DNA of 64,000 nucleotides from a virus. Both the position numbers and the translations under genes were made by a program. The DNA is taken from IMG/VR virus record IMGVR_UViG_3300007775_000001, positions 1-64,000 of that record. One strand, 5' to 3'. The notes under the pieces were generated by a model. That model ran no database searches, was not told the origin of the DNA, and saw only the letters and a list, made by a program, of their open reading frames with translations. Of this stretch, positions 39,027 through 48,611 are shown one piece after another. Position 1 is the first letter of the stretch, and each line of letters begins with the position of its first letter.

Positions 39027-42000
39027 ATGTTTGTGCATCTGCACAACCATACCGAATTCAGCATTGCAGACGGCTTGTTCGCCCCGAAAAAATGGGTCGA
39101 AGCTATTGCAGATGCCGGGTTCAAGGGACATGCTCTGACAGACCACGGGAACGTGGGTGGTCATCTTCCGTTCTACAAGGCCATGAAGGACAAGAAACTC
39201 ACGCCGCTCCTTGGGTGTGAGTTTTATTTTGTGGATGACCCGTTAGAGAAGATCGTCGAGAACAGGCGGTCGAGTCATCTGATCCTTTTGGCGCAGAACT
39301 ACGATGGATACCGAAATCTGCTGAAGCTGCAAGCCTTGTCTTACGAGGAGGGATTTTATTTTCGGCCACGAATCGGGCTCAAGTGGTTGAAGGAATACCA
39401 CGAGGGATTGGTTTGCTTGACGGCATGCCTGGGTGGTGTGCTAAGCACCGAAGTCTGGCGCGAATTTGCTGCGAATGACGCGGGGACGATGTACAAGGGT
39501 CTTGAAGATCGCTTCAGGCTCTTGTACTCCATTTTCAGTGACGATCTGTACGTTGAGTTTCAGGGACATGAACTTGACGAGCAGGTTCGGATTCAAACAG
39601 AGTTCTACAATCGGTTGCGCAACCTGCCTGGGTTCCAGCACGTCATTACAAACGACTGTCACTACATCCTGCCTGAGCATGCACCAATTCAGACCATGCT
39701 CAAGGACTCTGCTTACAAGAAGCAGAACACCGAAGCTGGTCAGAGCTATACGACTACCGATAGTCTATGGCTGAAGCCGCCGCTGGAAGTTCTGAAATCG
39801 TTCCTCAGAAAGCATACCTACATGCCGAAGGAATTTGTTCTTGATGGTATGCGACGTACAGAAGAGGTGTTCGACAAGTGCTCGAAATTGGAATTGCCTT
39901 CTGGACAGCGATATCTTCCACGATACAGGACAGAGATCGATTCGAAGGAGCACTTCAAGGCTCTCACCGTTGGTCGGTTGCGAGAGTTCTTGAAGTCGGA
40001 CTTGCTCAGGGCTCCCCGACAAGACTACATTGACCGGTTCGCCAAGGAGTACAAGACGATCAGCAAGTACGATCTGGAAGATTACTTCCTGATCGTATGG
40101 GATATCGTCAGATTCGCTCAGGAACGCGGAATCTACACGGGTTTGGGCCGGGGGAGTGCAGCGGGTAGCCTGATCAGTTATCTCCTTGGGATCGTGCGTA
40201 TAGACCCACTAGAGCATGGTCTTTTCTTCGAGCGGTTCCTGAACGAGAATCGTTGTGAGAATGGGGAGCTTCCAGACATCGATCTGGATTTCGAATCGAG
40301 TCGTCGCGAGGAAGTGAAGGAGTATATCTACCAGACCTACGGTCATGACAAGGTCTGTGAGATCGGAACCTACGGTCGGATGAAGCTGAAGACCGGGATC
40401 ATCGATTTTGGGACGATGCTTGGTGTGAGCGACCGGTCAAGTTTGCTCAAGATTACTACTGCCCTGGAGCTTGATCGGGCACACGCTGACAATCTTGATG
40501 AGGCTATGGCGGTTGATCCGGCTCTTCAGAATCTCGTGGAAAAGAATCCTCAGTTTGGATTTTCGATTCGGGAGTTGTTGGGGCAGATCAAAAGCCAAGG
40601 CGTTCACCCAGCCGGGGTGCTCATCGCCAATCAACCCATTGATGAAATTGCGGCTGTCAAGACACAGCGCGCCAAAGATAGTGGCGAGAAGGAGCGGATT
40701 AGGGTCACTCAGTCGGAAGACAAGTACCTCATCGCTCAGGGTCTTGTGAAGATGGATGTACTTGGGATCAAGGAGTACGATCAGCTTCGCTACGTGGTTG
40801 AGAACGCTCCAGACAAGCCGTTCACAATGGAGAACTATGTTGAACGGATCATGGATGACGAGCGCGACTACCAAGCTGCCAAAGCTCGTGGCGTGGATGT
40901 GGAGCGCAAGTATCCCATCCAGACAAAGGTCTGGGAGATGTTCTCCTCCGGTCAGACGGACGGTGTGTTTCAGTTTGCATCCGACGGAATGCGAGAGCTA
41001 CTGAGATTGATGGAAGCCAATACACTGAACGATCTGATTGCCGCGAATGCTCTGTATCGACCTGGATGCCTTGAGAACGGATGGCATACCCTGTACTGCA
41101 AGCGCAAAAGCGGTGAAGAAGCAGTGGCATACGTGCATCCAGACTTGAAGCAAGCCTTGGGGTCTACCTATGGTGTGATCGTGTTCCAAGAGCAGTTCAT
41201 GGAAGCGATTCACAAGCTTGGTAGCATCCCTTTGGTTGATGCCGACACAATCCGGAGTGCGTTGGGCAAGAAGGATAAAGACAAGCTCGCAAAATTCAAA
41301 GGTCAGTTTGTGAGTGGCGCGGAGTCCAAGATTGGGAAGAGTGAGGCGGAAGAGGTGTGGGATCAGATCGAGAAGGCGTCTGGGTATACCTTCAACCGGT
41401 CTCACTCCGCCGCCTATTCAACGCTGGCGTACCTGTCACAATATATGAAGGTGAGGTATCCAGGACTGTACTGGGCGGCTCAGCTTCATTGGGATACGGC
41501 CAAGAACAAGCATGACGAGGTACTTCTTGATAGGCGTGCTGCACAGGACATGGGGATCGAGTTCAAGCTTCCGTCCATCAACACATCGAAGTCCAGTTTC
41601 TACGTAGAAACTGCGAGCGGTAAGATCGTCTGGTCGCTGATTGGTGTGAAGGGGGTGGCGGAAAATACCGCCAAGGAGATTGAGGCCCATCAACCGTTCT
41701 CGTCATTTGAAGACTTTCAGAAACGAGTCAACAAGTCCAAGGTACGCTGGAATCACATGGTTTCGCTGGCGTACGCGGGACTCTTTGATGAGTTCGGTGA
41801 CCGGCGAGAGATCGTCAAGCTTATTCATGAGCAGAAGAAGAAGCCCGTCCCTAGCTTGTCTGAACAGGACATGATCTTTGCGTACTATGAGCAGATGGGT
41901 TTCTTCGAACGCAAGCTGAAGAGGGTGTTCAGCGGGTTTGATTCGGAGACGGTAACAGAACGTGATCTGGTGTCTCATCTGAATGGCGCGGATATGTCTG

Positions 42001-42242
42001 TTGGAGGGATGATCACAGCCGTCAAACGCATCACGACAAAGAATGGTGATCGGATGGGATTTTTGACCCTGTCCGATCTGGACGAGAGTATTGATGTTAC
42101 GGTGTTTCCTGATCAATGGTCGAAGCATGTGACTGATCTGAAGGTCGGGAACATCGTTGAAATCTGGGGACAGAAGAACAATTACCGTGGCTCTGAACGC
42201 ACATTGGAGCTTAGAGACCTCAAGGTGATCAACACGAGATAG
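39027..42242 (+). CDS. dnaE: DNA polymerase III alpha subunit-like (family C)
   Basis: 1071 residues from ATG 39027. PHP domain (HLHNHTEFSIADG at 4-16; LTDHGNVGG near 38), palm with GRGSAAGSLISYLLG near 373 and the catalytic pair in PDIDLDFE near 415, fingers with HPAGVLIAN near 527, and a C-terminal OB domain (MGFLTLSDLDESIDVTVF near 1011). Close in length to bacterial DnaE (about 1160). This is the phage's replicase, used here in place of a T4-type family B enzyme. Palindrome copy 5 lies in its coding sequence, encoding SFYVET near residue 858. Confidence 0.93.
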   Translation: MFVHLHNHTEFSIADGLFAPKKWVEAIADAGFKGHALTDHGNVGGHLPFYKAMKDKKLTPLLGCEFYFVDDPLEKIVENRRSSHLILLAQNYDGYRNLLKLQALSYEEGFYFRPRIGLKWLKEYHEGLVCLTACLGGVLSTEVWREFAANDAGTMYKGLEDRFRLLYSIFSDDLYVEFQGHELDEQVRIQTEFYNRLRNLPGFQHVITNDCHYILPEHAPIQTMLKDSAYKKQNTEAGQSYTTTDSLWLKPPLEVLKSFLRKHTYMPKEFVLDGMRRTEEVFDKCSKLELPSGQRYLPRYRTEIDSKEHFKALTVGRLREFLKSDLLRAPRQDYIDRFAKEYKTISKYDLEDYFLIVWDIVRFAQERGIYTGLGRGSAAGSLISYLLGIVRIDPLEHGLFFERFLNENRCENGELPDIDLDFESSRREEVKEYIYQTYGHDKVCEIGTYGRMKLKTGIIDFGTMLGVSDRSSLLKITTALELDRAHADNLDEAMAVDPALQNLVEKNPQFGFSIRELLGQIKSQGVHPAGVLIANQPIDEIAAVKTQRAKDSGEKERIRVTQSEDKYLIAQGLVKMDVLGIKEYDQLRYVVENAPDKPFTMENYVERIMDDERDYQAAKARGVDVERKYPIQTKVWEMFSSGQTDGVFQFASDGMRELLRLMEANTLNDLIAANALYRPGCLENGWHTLYCKRKSGEEAVAYVHPDLKQALGSTYGVIVFQEQFMEAIHKLGSIPLVDADTIRSALGKKDKDKLAKFKGQFVSGAESKIGKSEAEEVWDQIEKASGYTFNRSHSAAYSTLAYLSQYMKVRYPGLYWAAQLHWDTAKNKHDEVLLDRRAAQDMGIEFKLPSINTSKSSFYVETASGKIVWSLIGVKGVAENTAKEIEAHQPFSSFEDFQKRVNKSKVRWNHMVSLAYAGLFDEFGDRREIVKLIHEQKKKPVPSLSEQDMIFAYYEQMGFFERKLKRVFSGFDSETVTERDLVSHLNGADMSVGGMITAVKRITTKNGDRMGFLTLSDLDESIDVTVFPDQWSKHVTDLKVGNIVEIWGQKNNYRGSERTLELRDLKVINTR
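41594..41613. repeat. Dispersed palindrome copy 5, inside dnaE
   Basis: Core GTTTCTACGTAGAAAC (41596-41611), extended to a 20-bp palindrome. It is read in frame as S-F-Y-V-E-T. DnaE relatives commonly have an S...F.VE..I pattern here, so the site fits without an insertion. Confidence 0.95.
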
Positions 42243-42255
42243 GTTGACAAAGCAA

Positions 42256-42720
42256 ATGGCCGAGAGTACAACTGATGTCAGCATCGAGATCGATGAGTTG
42301 GTTTCTGACCCCATCAAACTGAAAGTCAGAGAAGCTCTTCACATTTCTGAAGACATCGATCACGAGATAGACAAAGCAGCCGGTGATTACGGCTACTATG
42401 CCGTGCTTGCGGAGAAAGCAAACTCGAAGCTTCAGCGAATTGAGTATGGCTATATCCAGTGGCGCGGTACTGCTGAACACAGCAAGCAAAGAGAGAGGGA
42501 AGCACAACGATTGAAGCCTTTGACCAAAGAGCAGATGGTTTCCTACATCCACTCTCTCCCACGATATGCAGCGTTTAGGTTGACACTCGTGAAGCTCACT
42601 GAGCAAGCAGGCTCTCTGAGAGCGATTGCAAAAGCCTTCGAGGTGAAGGCTGGATTGGTGCAAACCAAGGCTAGCAATCGCAGGAAGGAGATGGGAATAT
42701 CTAAGCGTCCAGGTGCTTAG
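42256..42720 (+). CDS. Hypothetical protein after the polymerase
   Basis: 154 residues from ATG 42256 (a TTG at 42244 is possible). Helical with a basic C-terminus (VQTKASNRRKEMGISKR) and a central LTKEQMVSYIHSLPRYAAF. Position between polymerase and SSB suggests a replication or recombination accessory, unproven. A short hairpin follows the stop. Confidence 0.74.
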   Translation: MAESTTDVSIEIDELVSDPIKLKVREALHISEDIDHEIDKAAGDYGYYAVLAEKANSKLQRIEYGYIQWRGTAEHSKQREREAQRLKPLTKEQMVSYIHSLPRYAAFRLTLVKLTEQAGSLRAIAKAFEVKAGLVQTKASNRRKEMGISKRPGA

Positions 42721-42726
42721 ATTGTC

Positions 42727-42742
42727 AGCGCACTCGTGCGCT
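42727..42742 (+). promoter_or_regulatory. Small GC hairpin
   Basis: AGCGCAC-TC-GTGCGCT immediately after the stop of the preceding gene; no T run follows. Confidence 0.5.
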
Positions 42743-42765
42743 CAACTCTAGTTTGTGAGGTCGTG

Positions 42766-43806
42766 ATGGAAGGTCAAGCAAAGCCGGTGGCCGTCAGTGA
42801 AGAACAATTCGCTGAAGACCCTCGTGGTGATGGAGTTGTCGATGAATCCGAAGCTGTGTTCCAGGCTTCGGAAGAAGCGGAAGCTCAGCCAGAAGATCAG
42901 AGCGGTGATGAGGAAGCCGCTGCTTCTGGTGAGGCGGCTCCTTCGGAAGATGCTGCTGTACCGGCAGTGGTGGAACATGCTGTTCCTCCTCAACAGGCTG
43001 AGGCGATGCGTGACCAAGCGCGCAATAGCTATCGGTCTCTTCAGCGTGGCTGGTTCGAGTTCGCCAAATCGATCGCTCAGATCGTGGACACATCGGCGTA
43101 CACAAGCCTGGGCCACGAGTCCTTCAAATCTTTCTGCGAAGCAGAGTACCCGGACATTGCATACTCGACGTTGACCAAGTACGTCGCGGTGGTGCATCAG
43201 TACGGGGAGGAGATCGAAACTCGTCTGTCTGCGAATCCGGAGACGGTCGTTCCCGCTCTGGAGTCCCTGTACCAACTCGCGTCGGCACAGGGCCGGGTGG
43301 AAGAGGGCGACCGCTCCACGGCTCGCAAGCTGAGCAACCTGATCAAGAAGGTGTTCGAGGGCAATCTGTCCTATCACAGCTTGCGTGACAAGCTGGCAGA
43401 ACTTCGCGAAGCCTCGACGGGAACCGATCAAGCTTCTTCGACCGAAGCGGAAGTACACGGGATCGAAGAACAGCTTGCAGGTGAGGTTGTCGATGAAGTG
43501 ATGGCCGAAGGTGAAGAGGTCTCTGCTGTCGAGGAGGGTGCCGTCCCGAATGCGGAGCGGATCGTGAGCATCATCATGTCACAGATCGTGCCGCTGAAGG
43601 ACAACATCGCCATGCTGGAAAATGTCCTGACCACTGACCAGAGTCAGGTCACTGATGAGGTGGTGAGCGGCATTACGGAGATCGAGAATTTCCACAATCG
43701 GGTGAACGACTTCCTCAACGCCATGGAGAGATTGTCCAATGGTGGAGAAGAGCCGTCCGTCGATGCTCCCGTGGAAGTATCTCAGGGTGAAGAGGCAGGC
43801 GAATAG
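42766..43806 (+). CDS. Acidic protein with a helical DNA-binding-like core
   Basis: 346 residues from ATG 42766. Acidic, Ala/Glu-rich N-terminus (EEAEAQPEDQSGDEEAAAS), then a helical core (SYRSLQRGWFEFAKSIAQIV; GHESFKSFCEAEYPDIAYST) that resembles a helix-turn-helix type found in phage and plasmid proteins, and an acidic C-terminus. Upstream of SSB and RecA, with a hairpin at its stop codon. Function unknown; a role as a recombination or partition-like accessory is possible. Confidence 0.75.
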   Translation: MEGQAKPVAVSEEQFAEDPRGDGVVDESEAVFQASEEAEAQPEDQSGDEEAAASGEAAPSEDAAVPAVVEHAVPPQQAEAMRDQARNSYRSLQRGWFEFAKSIAQIVDTSAYTSLGHESFKSFCEAEYPDIAYSTLTKYVAVVHQYGEEIETRLSANPETVVPALESLYQLASAQGRVEEGDRSTARKLSNLIKKVFEGNLSYHSLRDKLAELREASTGTDQASSTEAEVHGIEEQLAGEVVDEVMAEGEEVSAVEEGAVPNAERIVSIIMSQIVPLKDNIAMLENVLTTDQSQVTDEVVSGITEIENFHNRVNDFLNAMERLSNGGEEPSVDAPVEVSQGEEAGE

Positions 43807-43814
43807 CCTGCCTC
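43792..43814 (+). promoter_or_regulatory. Hairpin over the stop codon before ssb
   Basis: GAGGCAGGC (43792-43800) and GCCTGCCTC (43806-43814) with loop GAATA; the TAG stop (43804-43806) is in the loop and stem base. No T run. It may limit or protect the ssb mRNA. Confidence 0.6.
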
Positions 43815-43852
43815 CGTGTCGGTAAGCAGTTCTCACCGAAGAGAGATTGGAC

Positions 43853-44788
43853 ATGAGTCTGACTGACAAGCTTCAAGAAGAAGCGAAACGACAGAAGGAA
43901 CGCAAGGCTGAACAAGGCGACTTCGAGAAGGTTGACTGGTTCAAGCCCAAGGATGGTGACAACATCATCCGGATCATGCCTCACTGGAGGATTCCCGAAG
44001 AGCTTTTCTTTGTGTCGGTGATCCTGCACTTCAGTATCGAGGTGCCCAAACAGGACGGATCGGGAACCATCCCCATTCCGGTACGGTGTCCGGCCAATGA
44101 GACACCGGCTCGCAAGTGTCCTATCTGTGAACTGATCGACAAGGCCAACAAGGAGCAGAAGGCGTTCTTCAAGGACGTGCGTCCTGTGGAACGCTACCTG
44201 TACAACGTCTTTGTGGCCGCCGAAGAGAAGATCAAGCCGTATCCGGCTCCTCTCACGGTGCACCAAGGAATCTTCGAATGGATTGAGGAGATTCCGAATC
44301 CGGTCGATCTGGACACGGGACGGGCATGGAAGTTGGTCAAGGAGGTGGACAAGACCAAGAGTGCTGCGTTCGGCACCAAGTACAAGGTGCGGCCAAGCAT
44401 GAATCCGTCTCCATTCCCAAGCAAGTTCCGCGAGCTTGTGCGGGATATGACCGACCTTTCCAAGCTGTATGGTGAAAAGCACGACGACGCTCTTAAGCGT
44501 GTCGCTGTGTCTCTTGCCAAGAAGGCTGGGATGATTGCGGTGAAAGATGATATCCCGTACGAGACAGGCCCGAAGTCAGATGAATTTGCTGAGGCACCCA
44601 AGCAGGCCGCGAGTGCTCCAGCGAAAGATGAGTTCGGTGATGCCGCTCCTGCAAAGGACTCGAAGCCTGAGTTTGCGGATGATTCTCCTTCCGAAGAAAG
44701 TTCTGAAGAACTCTCTCCAGAAGACATGGGTATCCAAAGCAGTGATGCTGAACTGAACGCTGAACTGAAGGCTCTGGGTATCGAGTAG
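43853..44788 (+). CDS. gp32-like single-stranded DNA-binding protein
   Basis: 311 residues from ATG 43853. Zinc site with spacing close to T4 gp32: H59, C79, C89, C92 (VRCPANETPARKCPIC). The OB-fold core runs to about residue 230, and an acidic C-terminal tail (DDSPSEESSEELSPEDMG) follows, the usual partner-recruiting end. The tail contains DAELNAELKALGIE, a near match to the C-terminal tag of eight other proteins here. Followed by RecA/UvsX, as in T4-like recombination modules. Confidence 0.87.
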   Translation: MSLTDKLQEEAKRQKERKAEQGDFEKVDWFKPKDGDNIIRIMPHWRIPEELFFVSVILHFSIEVPKQDGSGTIPIPVRCPANETPARKCPICELIDKANKEQKAFFKDVRPVERYLYNVFVAAEEKIKPYPAPLTVHQGIFEWIEEIPNPVDLDTGRAWKLVKEVDKTKSAAFGTKYKVRPSMNPSPFPSKFRELVRDMTDLSKLYGEKHDDALKRVAVSLAKKAGMIAVKDDIPYETGPKSDEFAEAPKQAASAPAKDEFGDAAPAKDSKPEFADDSPSEESSEELSPEDMGIQSSDAELNAELKALGIE

Positions 44789-44806
44789 CAACCAAGGAGG
44801 GTTGAC

Positions 44807-45778
44807 ATGGCTGCTGGATTCAAAAGGGGTGGTGCGCAATCTGCCGCTGCCCCTCCCTCTACGGTTGTCAAGCCAGAGGGCTCCCCTGTTTCGAAGTTGG
44901 TCAATTCTGTTGGTCAAGAAGACAAGTTGCTGTCGCTGTTGAAGGAAGACAAGATCGATGATGTGATCTTGCCGGACAGTGACAGCATGAGTCTTCTGGA
45001 GGTCGCGGGATGGGTTCCGATGCCTGAGCCTATCTCGAAGGTGATGGCATGCCCTGGAATCCCTATCGGGCTTGTTACGATGGTGCAAGGCAAGAAGGAT
45101 TCTGGCAAGACCACGTATGCTACAGAGGCTCTTCGCTCTGTTCAAGAGGAGGGCGGCATTGCTGTTCTTCTGGACACAGAGAACAAGTTCAATCTGAAGC
45201 GTGCGGCAATGATGGGGGTGGATGTCAAGCGTCTGCTGATCATCAAGGGTGAGACCATCGAGGACATCTTCGAGAAATTCATCGGATTCCTCAAGCGTCT
45301 CGAATCTGATGACCGCTACAAGCTGTTCCGTTCCAAGAAGATTCTGTTTGTGTGGGACTCTCTTGGAGCGACACCGTCCAAAGCGGAGATGGATGATAAG
45401 ACAACTGACTTTTCGATGACCGCTGCCAAGGTGATCAAGGGATACATGCGCAAGCTGATCACACGGCTTCGCAAGGCCAACGCTGCTTTCTTGATCATCA
45501 ATCAGGTGTATGCGAACATGAACACCTTCGGGAAGAAAACAACTGCGTACGGTGGGTCTGGCCCGGAGTATCACAGTGCTGTCATCCTGGAATGTACCAA
45601 GAAGAGTCGCATTCGACCGAAAGGTGCTAAGAAGGATGCAGAGTTCGCTGGCACTGAAGTCGAGATCGAATGCACCAAGAATCACATCGGTCAACCGTTT
45701 AGGAAGGTCGATGTGCAGATCGATCACAAAGGTTTTGTGATTGGTCGTGAGGTGGAGTACGCTCCAGAACCTGTTTGA
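44807..45778 (+). CDS. RecA/UvsX recombinase
   Basis: 323 residues. Walker A VQGKKDSGKTT (93-103), Walker B ILFVWDSLGA near 181, an L2-like loop region with TAAKVIKGYMRKL and INQVYANMNTF. Strand-exchange protein for recombination-dependent replication. Shorter than E. coli RecA (353). It acts with the upstream SSB and downstream SbcD/SbcC. Confidence 0.88.
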   Translation: MAAGFKRGGAQSAAAPPSTVVKPEGSPVSKLVNSVGQEDKLLSLLKEDKIDDVILPDSDSMSLLEVAGWVPMPEPISKVMACPGIPIGLVTMVQGKKDSGKTTYATEALRSVQEEGGIAVLLDTENKFNLKRAAMMGVDVKRLLIIKGETIEDIFEKFIGFLKRLESDDRYKLFRSKKILFVWDSLGATPSKAEMDDKTTDFSMTAAKVIKGYMRKLITRLRKANAAFLIINQVYANMNTFGKKTTAYGGSGPEYHSAVILECTKKSRIRPKGAKKDAEFAGTEVEIECTKNHIGQPFRKVDVQIDHKGFVIGREVEYAPEPV

Positions 45779-45790
45779 TCGGGGTCTCTC

Positions 45791-46846
45791 ATGCCAAAAG
45801 CATTGCTGTACTCTGATCTGCACATCAGGCCAGAGCGTCTAGCTGACTGTGATCATGCCCTGACTGTTATCGGACAGGCCGCCAAGGAACATGGTGTCGA
45901 GTACATCATCAACCTGGGTGACACGTTCGATGTTCGGGGCATTGTTCACACGGGCTGTCTGGAGACGTTGCGTAATCACTATCTTCAGTGGGCCAAGGAT
46001 GGTCTGAAGCAGATCATTCTTGTGGGTAACCACGATCAGGAAGACCGCGAAGGTGTGGTTCATCCCATGAGGGTGTTTGCGTCATATCCGGGTTGGGTGG
46101 TTGTTGATCGTCCGATGGTGATCAGACGAGCATCGAATTGGGCGTTCTTCCCCTACATGCACAAAATCACTGAGGCGGATATCGATGCGGTTGTGAGGGC
46201 ACGTAACATCGACTATGCCTTTGTCCATTGGGGAATCAAGGGTGCGAAGCGCAATGACAAGAACGTGGACACGGATGGGGTTCCTCCTGAATGGATTGCC
46301 AAGAAGGTAGGCACGGTATTCAGTGGTCACTACCACTATCGTTCTACATTTGGGATGCATGGGATTCAGTATGTAGGGAGCCCGATCCAACAGGACTTCG
46401 GTGAACGGGATCAAGAGAAGGGGTACATGATCTTCGATGAGGTTGAACGTTCTTCGAGGTTCTATCCCATCATGGGGACACGGAAGCATCATCAGATCGA
46501 GGTGCTGTTTGATCCTGACGGAAATCCAGCCGTCAGTGGCGACATGAGCGACATTCAGAAGGGTGATTTCCTCAAGGCTACTATCAAGGGTGAAGAAGCG
46601 ATTGTGTCTGGGTTTTCAGATGCCGATCTTCGAAAGCTCATTCCCAAAGAGGCGAATCCTGGCAGGCTTCTGATCGAGCGCGACATTAACGATGGATCAT
46701 CTTCCCGGATTGAGTTGACAGGGACAGAGATTCATTCCACACGCACGGTTATGCAGAAGTATGTAGATCACGTTGACACCGATCTTGACAAGGAACGGTT
46801 GTTGAATATGGGATTCGAAATGTTGGAGGGCCTATCTCATGAGTGA
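45791..46846 (+). CDS. SbcD/gp47-like nuclease subunit
   Basis: 351 residues. Metallophosphoesterase motifs in order: SDLHIRPERL (D8, H10), NLGDTFD (GD near 42), GNHDQED (GNH near 79), AFVHWG near 137 and FSGHYHYRS (GHxH near 177). The Mre11-like nuclease that, with the SbcC subunit three genes downstream, resects ends for recombination. Overlaps the next gene by 8 bases. Confidence 0.9.
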   Translation: MPKALLYSDLHIRPERLADCDHALTVIGQAAKEHGVEYIINLGDTFDVRGIVHTGCLETLRNHYLQWAKDGLKQIILVGNHDQEDREGVVHPMRVFASYPGWVVVDRPMVIRRASNWAFFPYMHKITEADIDAVVRARNIDYAFVHWGIKGAKRNDKNVDTDGVPPEWIAKKVGTVFSGHYHYRSTFGMHGIQYVGSPIQQDFGERDQEKGYMIFDEVERSSRFYPIMGTRKHHQIEVLFDPDGNPAVSGDMSDIQKGDFLKATIKGEEAIVSGFSDADLRKLIPKEANPGRLLIERDINDGSSSRIELTGTEIHSTRTVMQKYVDHVDTDLDKERLLNMGFEMLEGLSHE

Positions 46847-47090
46847 ACAATTGAAGGCTCCCTGGACTCCAGACGATGTTAGGGCTCTTTTCGATTCTCA
46901 GACGGAAGGAGTATTCCATCCCTACACTTGTCCCAATCGTGGAGATGGAAATCATCGTCATGTTGGGAGAGACCTTGGGATGCTGATTCCGACCATCAAG
47001 GGATGGGTGTGTCTGTTCTGTGATTATACTCAGGATTGGGCTCACACATTCAGCACAGAGGGTCATAGGAAAAATGCCGGTTCTGCGTGA
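46839..47090 (+). CDS. Small zinc-binding protein
   Basis: 83 residues. Cys/His sites: YTCPNRGDGNHRHVGR and VCLFCDYTQDWAH, likely one zinc ribbon. It lies between the nuclease subunit genes, overlapping the following gene by 17 bases. No specific function recognised. Confidence 0.75.
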   Translation: MSEQLKAPWTPDDVRALFDSQTEGVFHPYTCPNRGDGNHRHVGRDLGMLIPTIKGWVCLFCDYTQDWAHTFSTEGHRKNAGSA

Positions 47091-47385
47091 TTTTGTCTGC
47101 GGGTCATGCGATTACACCAAAGATGACTTCGCTGAGATTGATGATGTACTCGCTTGTCCCAGATGTGGCAAGGAGATGCGTCATGCTTGGTTGTCTGCCC
47201 CCAATTCGAATCAGTTGGGTGCAGAAGGTTCTTCTAGTTCAATCGCTGCCATGCAACAGTCGTTCCGTGAGAGGTTTGTCAAGAAGGAAATGGACGATGT
47301 TCGAAATAAGCATGGGAGCAATTTTGATGAGTCGCTAGTCAGTGCAGAAGCGGCGCGGATCAGAAAGGACAAAGGGCTGTCATGA
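47074..47385 (+). CDS. Zinc-ribbon protein (FmdB-like type)
   Basis: 103 residues from ATG 47074. N-terminal ribbon FVCGSCDY...LACPRCGKEM with CxxC pairs, then a helical basic C-terminus (RERFVKKEMDDVRNKH). Resembles the small zinc-ribbon family found in many phages. ATGA overlap with thyX. Confidence 0.78.
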   Translation: MPVLRDFVCGSCDYTKDDFAEIDDVLACPRCGKEMRHAWLSAPNSNQLGAEGSSSSIAAMQQSFRERFVKKEMDDVRNKHGSNFDESLVSAEAARIRKDKGLS

Positions 47386-48182
47386 AACCAAGTCTTCGGA
47401 AGCAGTACGTTGGGAAGGAGTTTTCAGTTCTCGACCATGGTTTTGTGCAACTGGTCGATGTGATGGGGGATGATGGTGCTATCGTTTCTGCTGCTCGTAC
47501 TTCAGTCCACAATGTCAAGACGAGTCGTGATACGCGGGGTTTGATCAACTATCTCATGCGGAACATGCATACGTCTCCGTTCGAGATGGTTGAGTTCAAG
47601 TTTCTCTGCAAGATGCCAATCTTTGTGGCCCGTCAGTGGGTGCGTCATCGGACAGCTTCGATTAATGAGCAGTCTGCTCGCTACGGTGTGATGGACGATG
47701 AGTTCTACATGCCTGAACAGTGGCGTGTGCAATCCAAGAACAACAAGCAGGGATCATCTGAAGAGGTTGTGGATCAGTTCTACACGGGTCGCATCCAGAC
47801 CAGGGCTCAGGAGATCAGGAAGGAAGCGTACGATCACTATCAGAATCAATTGAACATTGGTGTTGCTCGCGAAGAGGCGCGGATCGATCTACCCCTTTCT
47901 CTCTACACCAAGTGGGTGTGGAAGATTGATCTACTGAATCTGTTCCGGTTCTTGAAGCTTCGGATGGACTCACACGCTCAGTACGAGATCAGGGTCTATG
48001 CGAACGCCATGGCAGAGATCGTGCGTGCTTTTGTTCCGATAGCTTGGGATGCGTTTGAGGAGCACTGGCTATACGCCAAGACGCTTTCTCGCAGTGATTA
48101 CGATGCGTTGAAGAAATTCGCTGTGACAGGAAGCCTTCCAGCCGAAGCAATGCGAATCCTTGGGATGCCACTCGCGACATGA
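47382..48182 (+). CDS. thyX: FAD-dependent thymidylate synthase
   Basis: 266 residues. The ThyX signature RHR-x7-S is exact (RHRTASINEQS near residue 87), with SARY following and a C-terminal catalytic region SLYTKWVWKIDLLNLFRFL, then HAQYEIRVYA. Converts dUMP to dTMP with methylene-tetrahydrofolate and FAD. Length is usual (220-270). With PyrF, the MazG-like protein and a kinase it forms the phage's pyrimidine supply. Confidence 0.93.
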   Translation: MKPSLRKQYVGKEFSVLDHGFVQLVDVMGDDGAIVSAARTSVHNVKTSRDTRGLINYLMRNMHTSPFEMVEFKFLCKMPIFVARQWVRHRTASINEQSARYGVMDDEFYMPEQWRVQSKNNKQGSSEEVVDQFYTGRIQTRAQEIRKEAYDHYQNQLNIGVAREEARIDLPLSLYTKWVWKIDLLNLFRFLKLRMDSHAQYEIRVYANAMAEIVRAFVPIAWDAFEEHWLYAKTLSRSDYDALKKFAVTGSLPAEAMRILGMPLAT

Positions 48183-48610
48183 GCAAGCTGCTTCGATTCA
48201 TTGGTGCATTCATCAGAATGTGGTGGGTGTACCAATGGGTCAACATGGATTCGGTGGTTCCGCGTCACGATTTCGATCCACGGCGCACGCGGATTTATAT
48301 GCTCAGCGTTGCTGGTCAGATCGTTCTTAAGCCTCGTTCTCAGGTTCATCTATCGAAGATGCGTGATCGCTGGGTGAACGAGATGCAGCGGGTGATGGAT
48401 TCGACGGGGTTTCTGATCAGGCGACGGGTATTTTGGGGAAGCAAGTTCGTCTCTCAAAAGCGAGCCTTCTTCATCTTGTTCAGGCGCATCAAGAAGAAGG
48501 AGAAGTGGAGACTGCGGTCGTACCGTGCTACCATGAGAACACGGCTGCGTTCATTCGGATATTGGTTGCTGGACGGGACACCAGAAACGGTTCTTACCTT
48601 CAGAGATTGA
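48179..48610 (+). CDS. Hypothetical basic protein
   Basis: 143 residues, ATGA overlap with thyX. Arg/Lys- and aromatic-rich (FIRMWWVYQWVNMD; RRVFWGSKFV; RLRSFGYWLLDG). Basic throughout; might bind nucleic acid or membrane. No family recognised. Confidence 0.68.
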   Translation: MSKLLRFIGAFIRMWWVYQWVNMDSVVPRHDFDPRRTRIYMLSVAGQIVLKPRSQVHLSKMRDRWVNEMQRVMDSTGFLIRRRVFWGSKFVSQKRAFFILFRRIKKKEKWRLRSYRATMRTRLRSFGYWLLDGTPETVLTFRD

Positions 48611-48611
48611 C

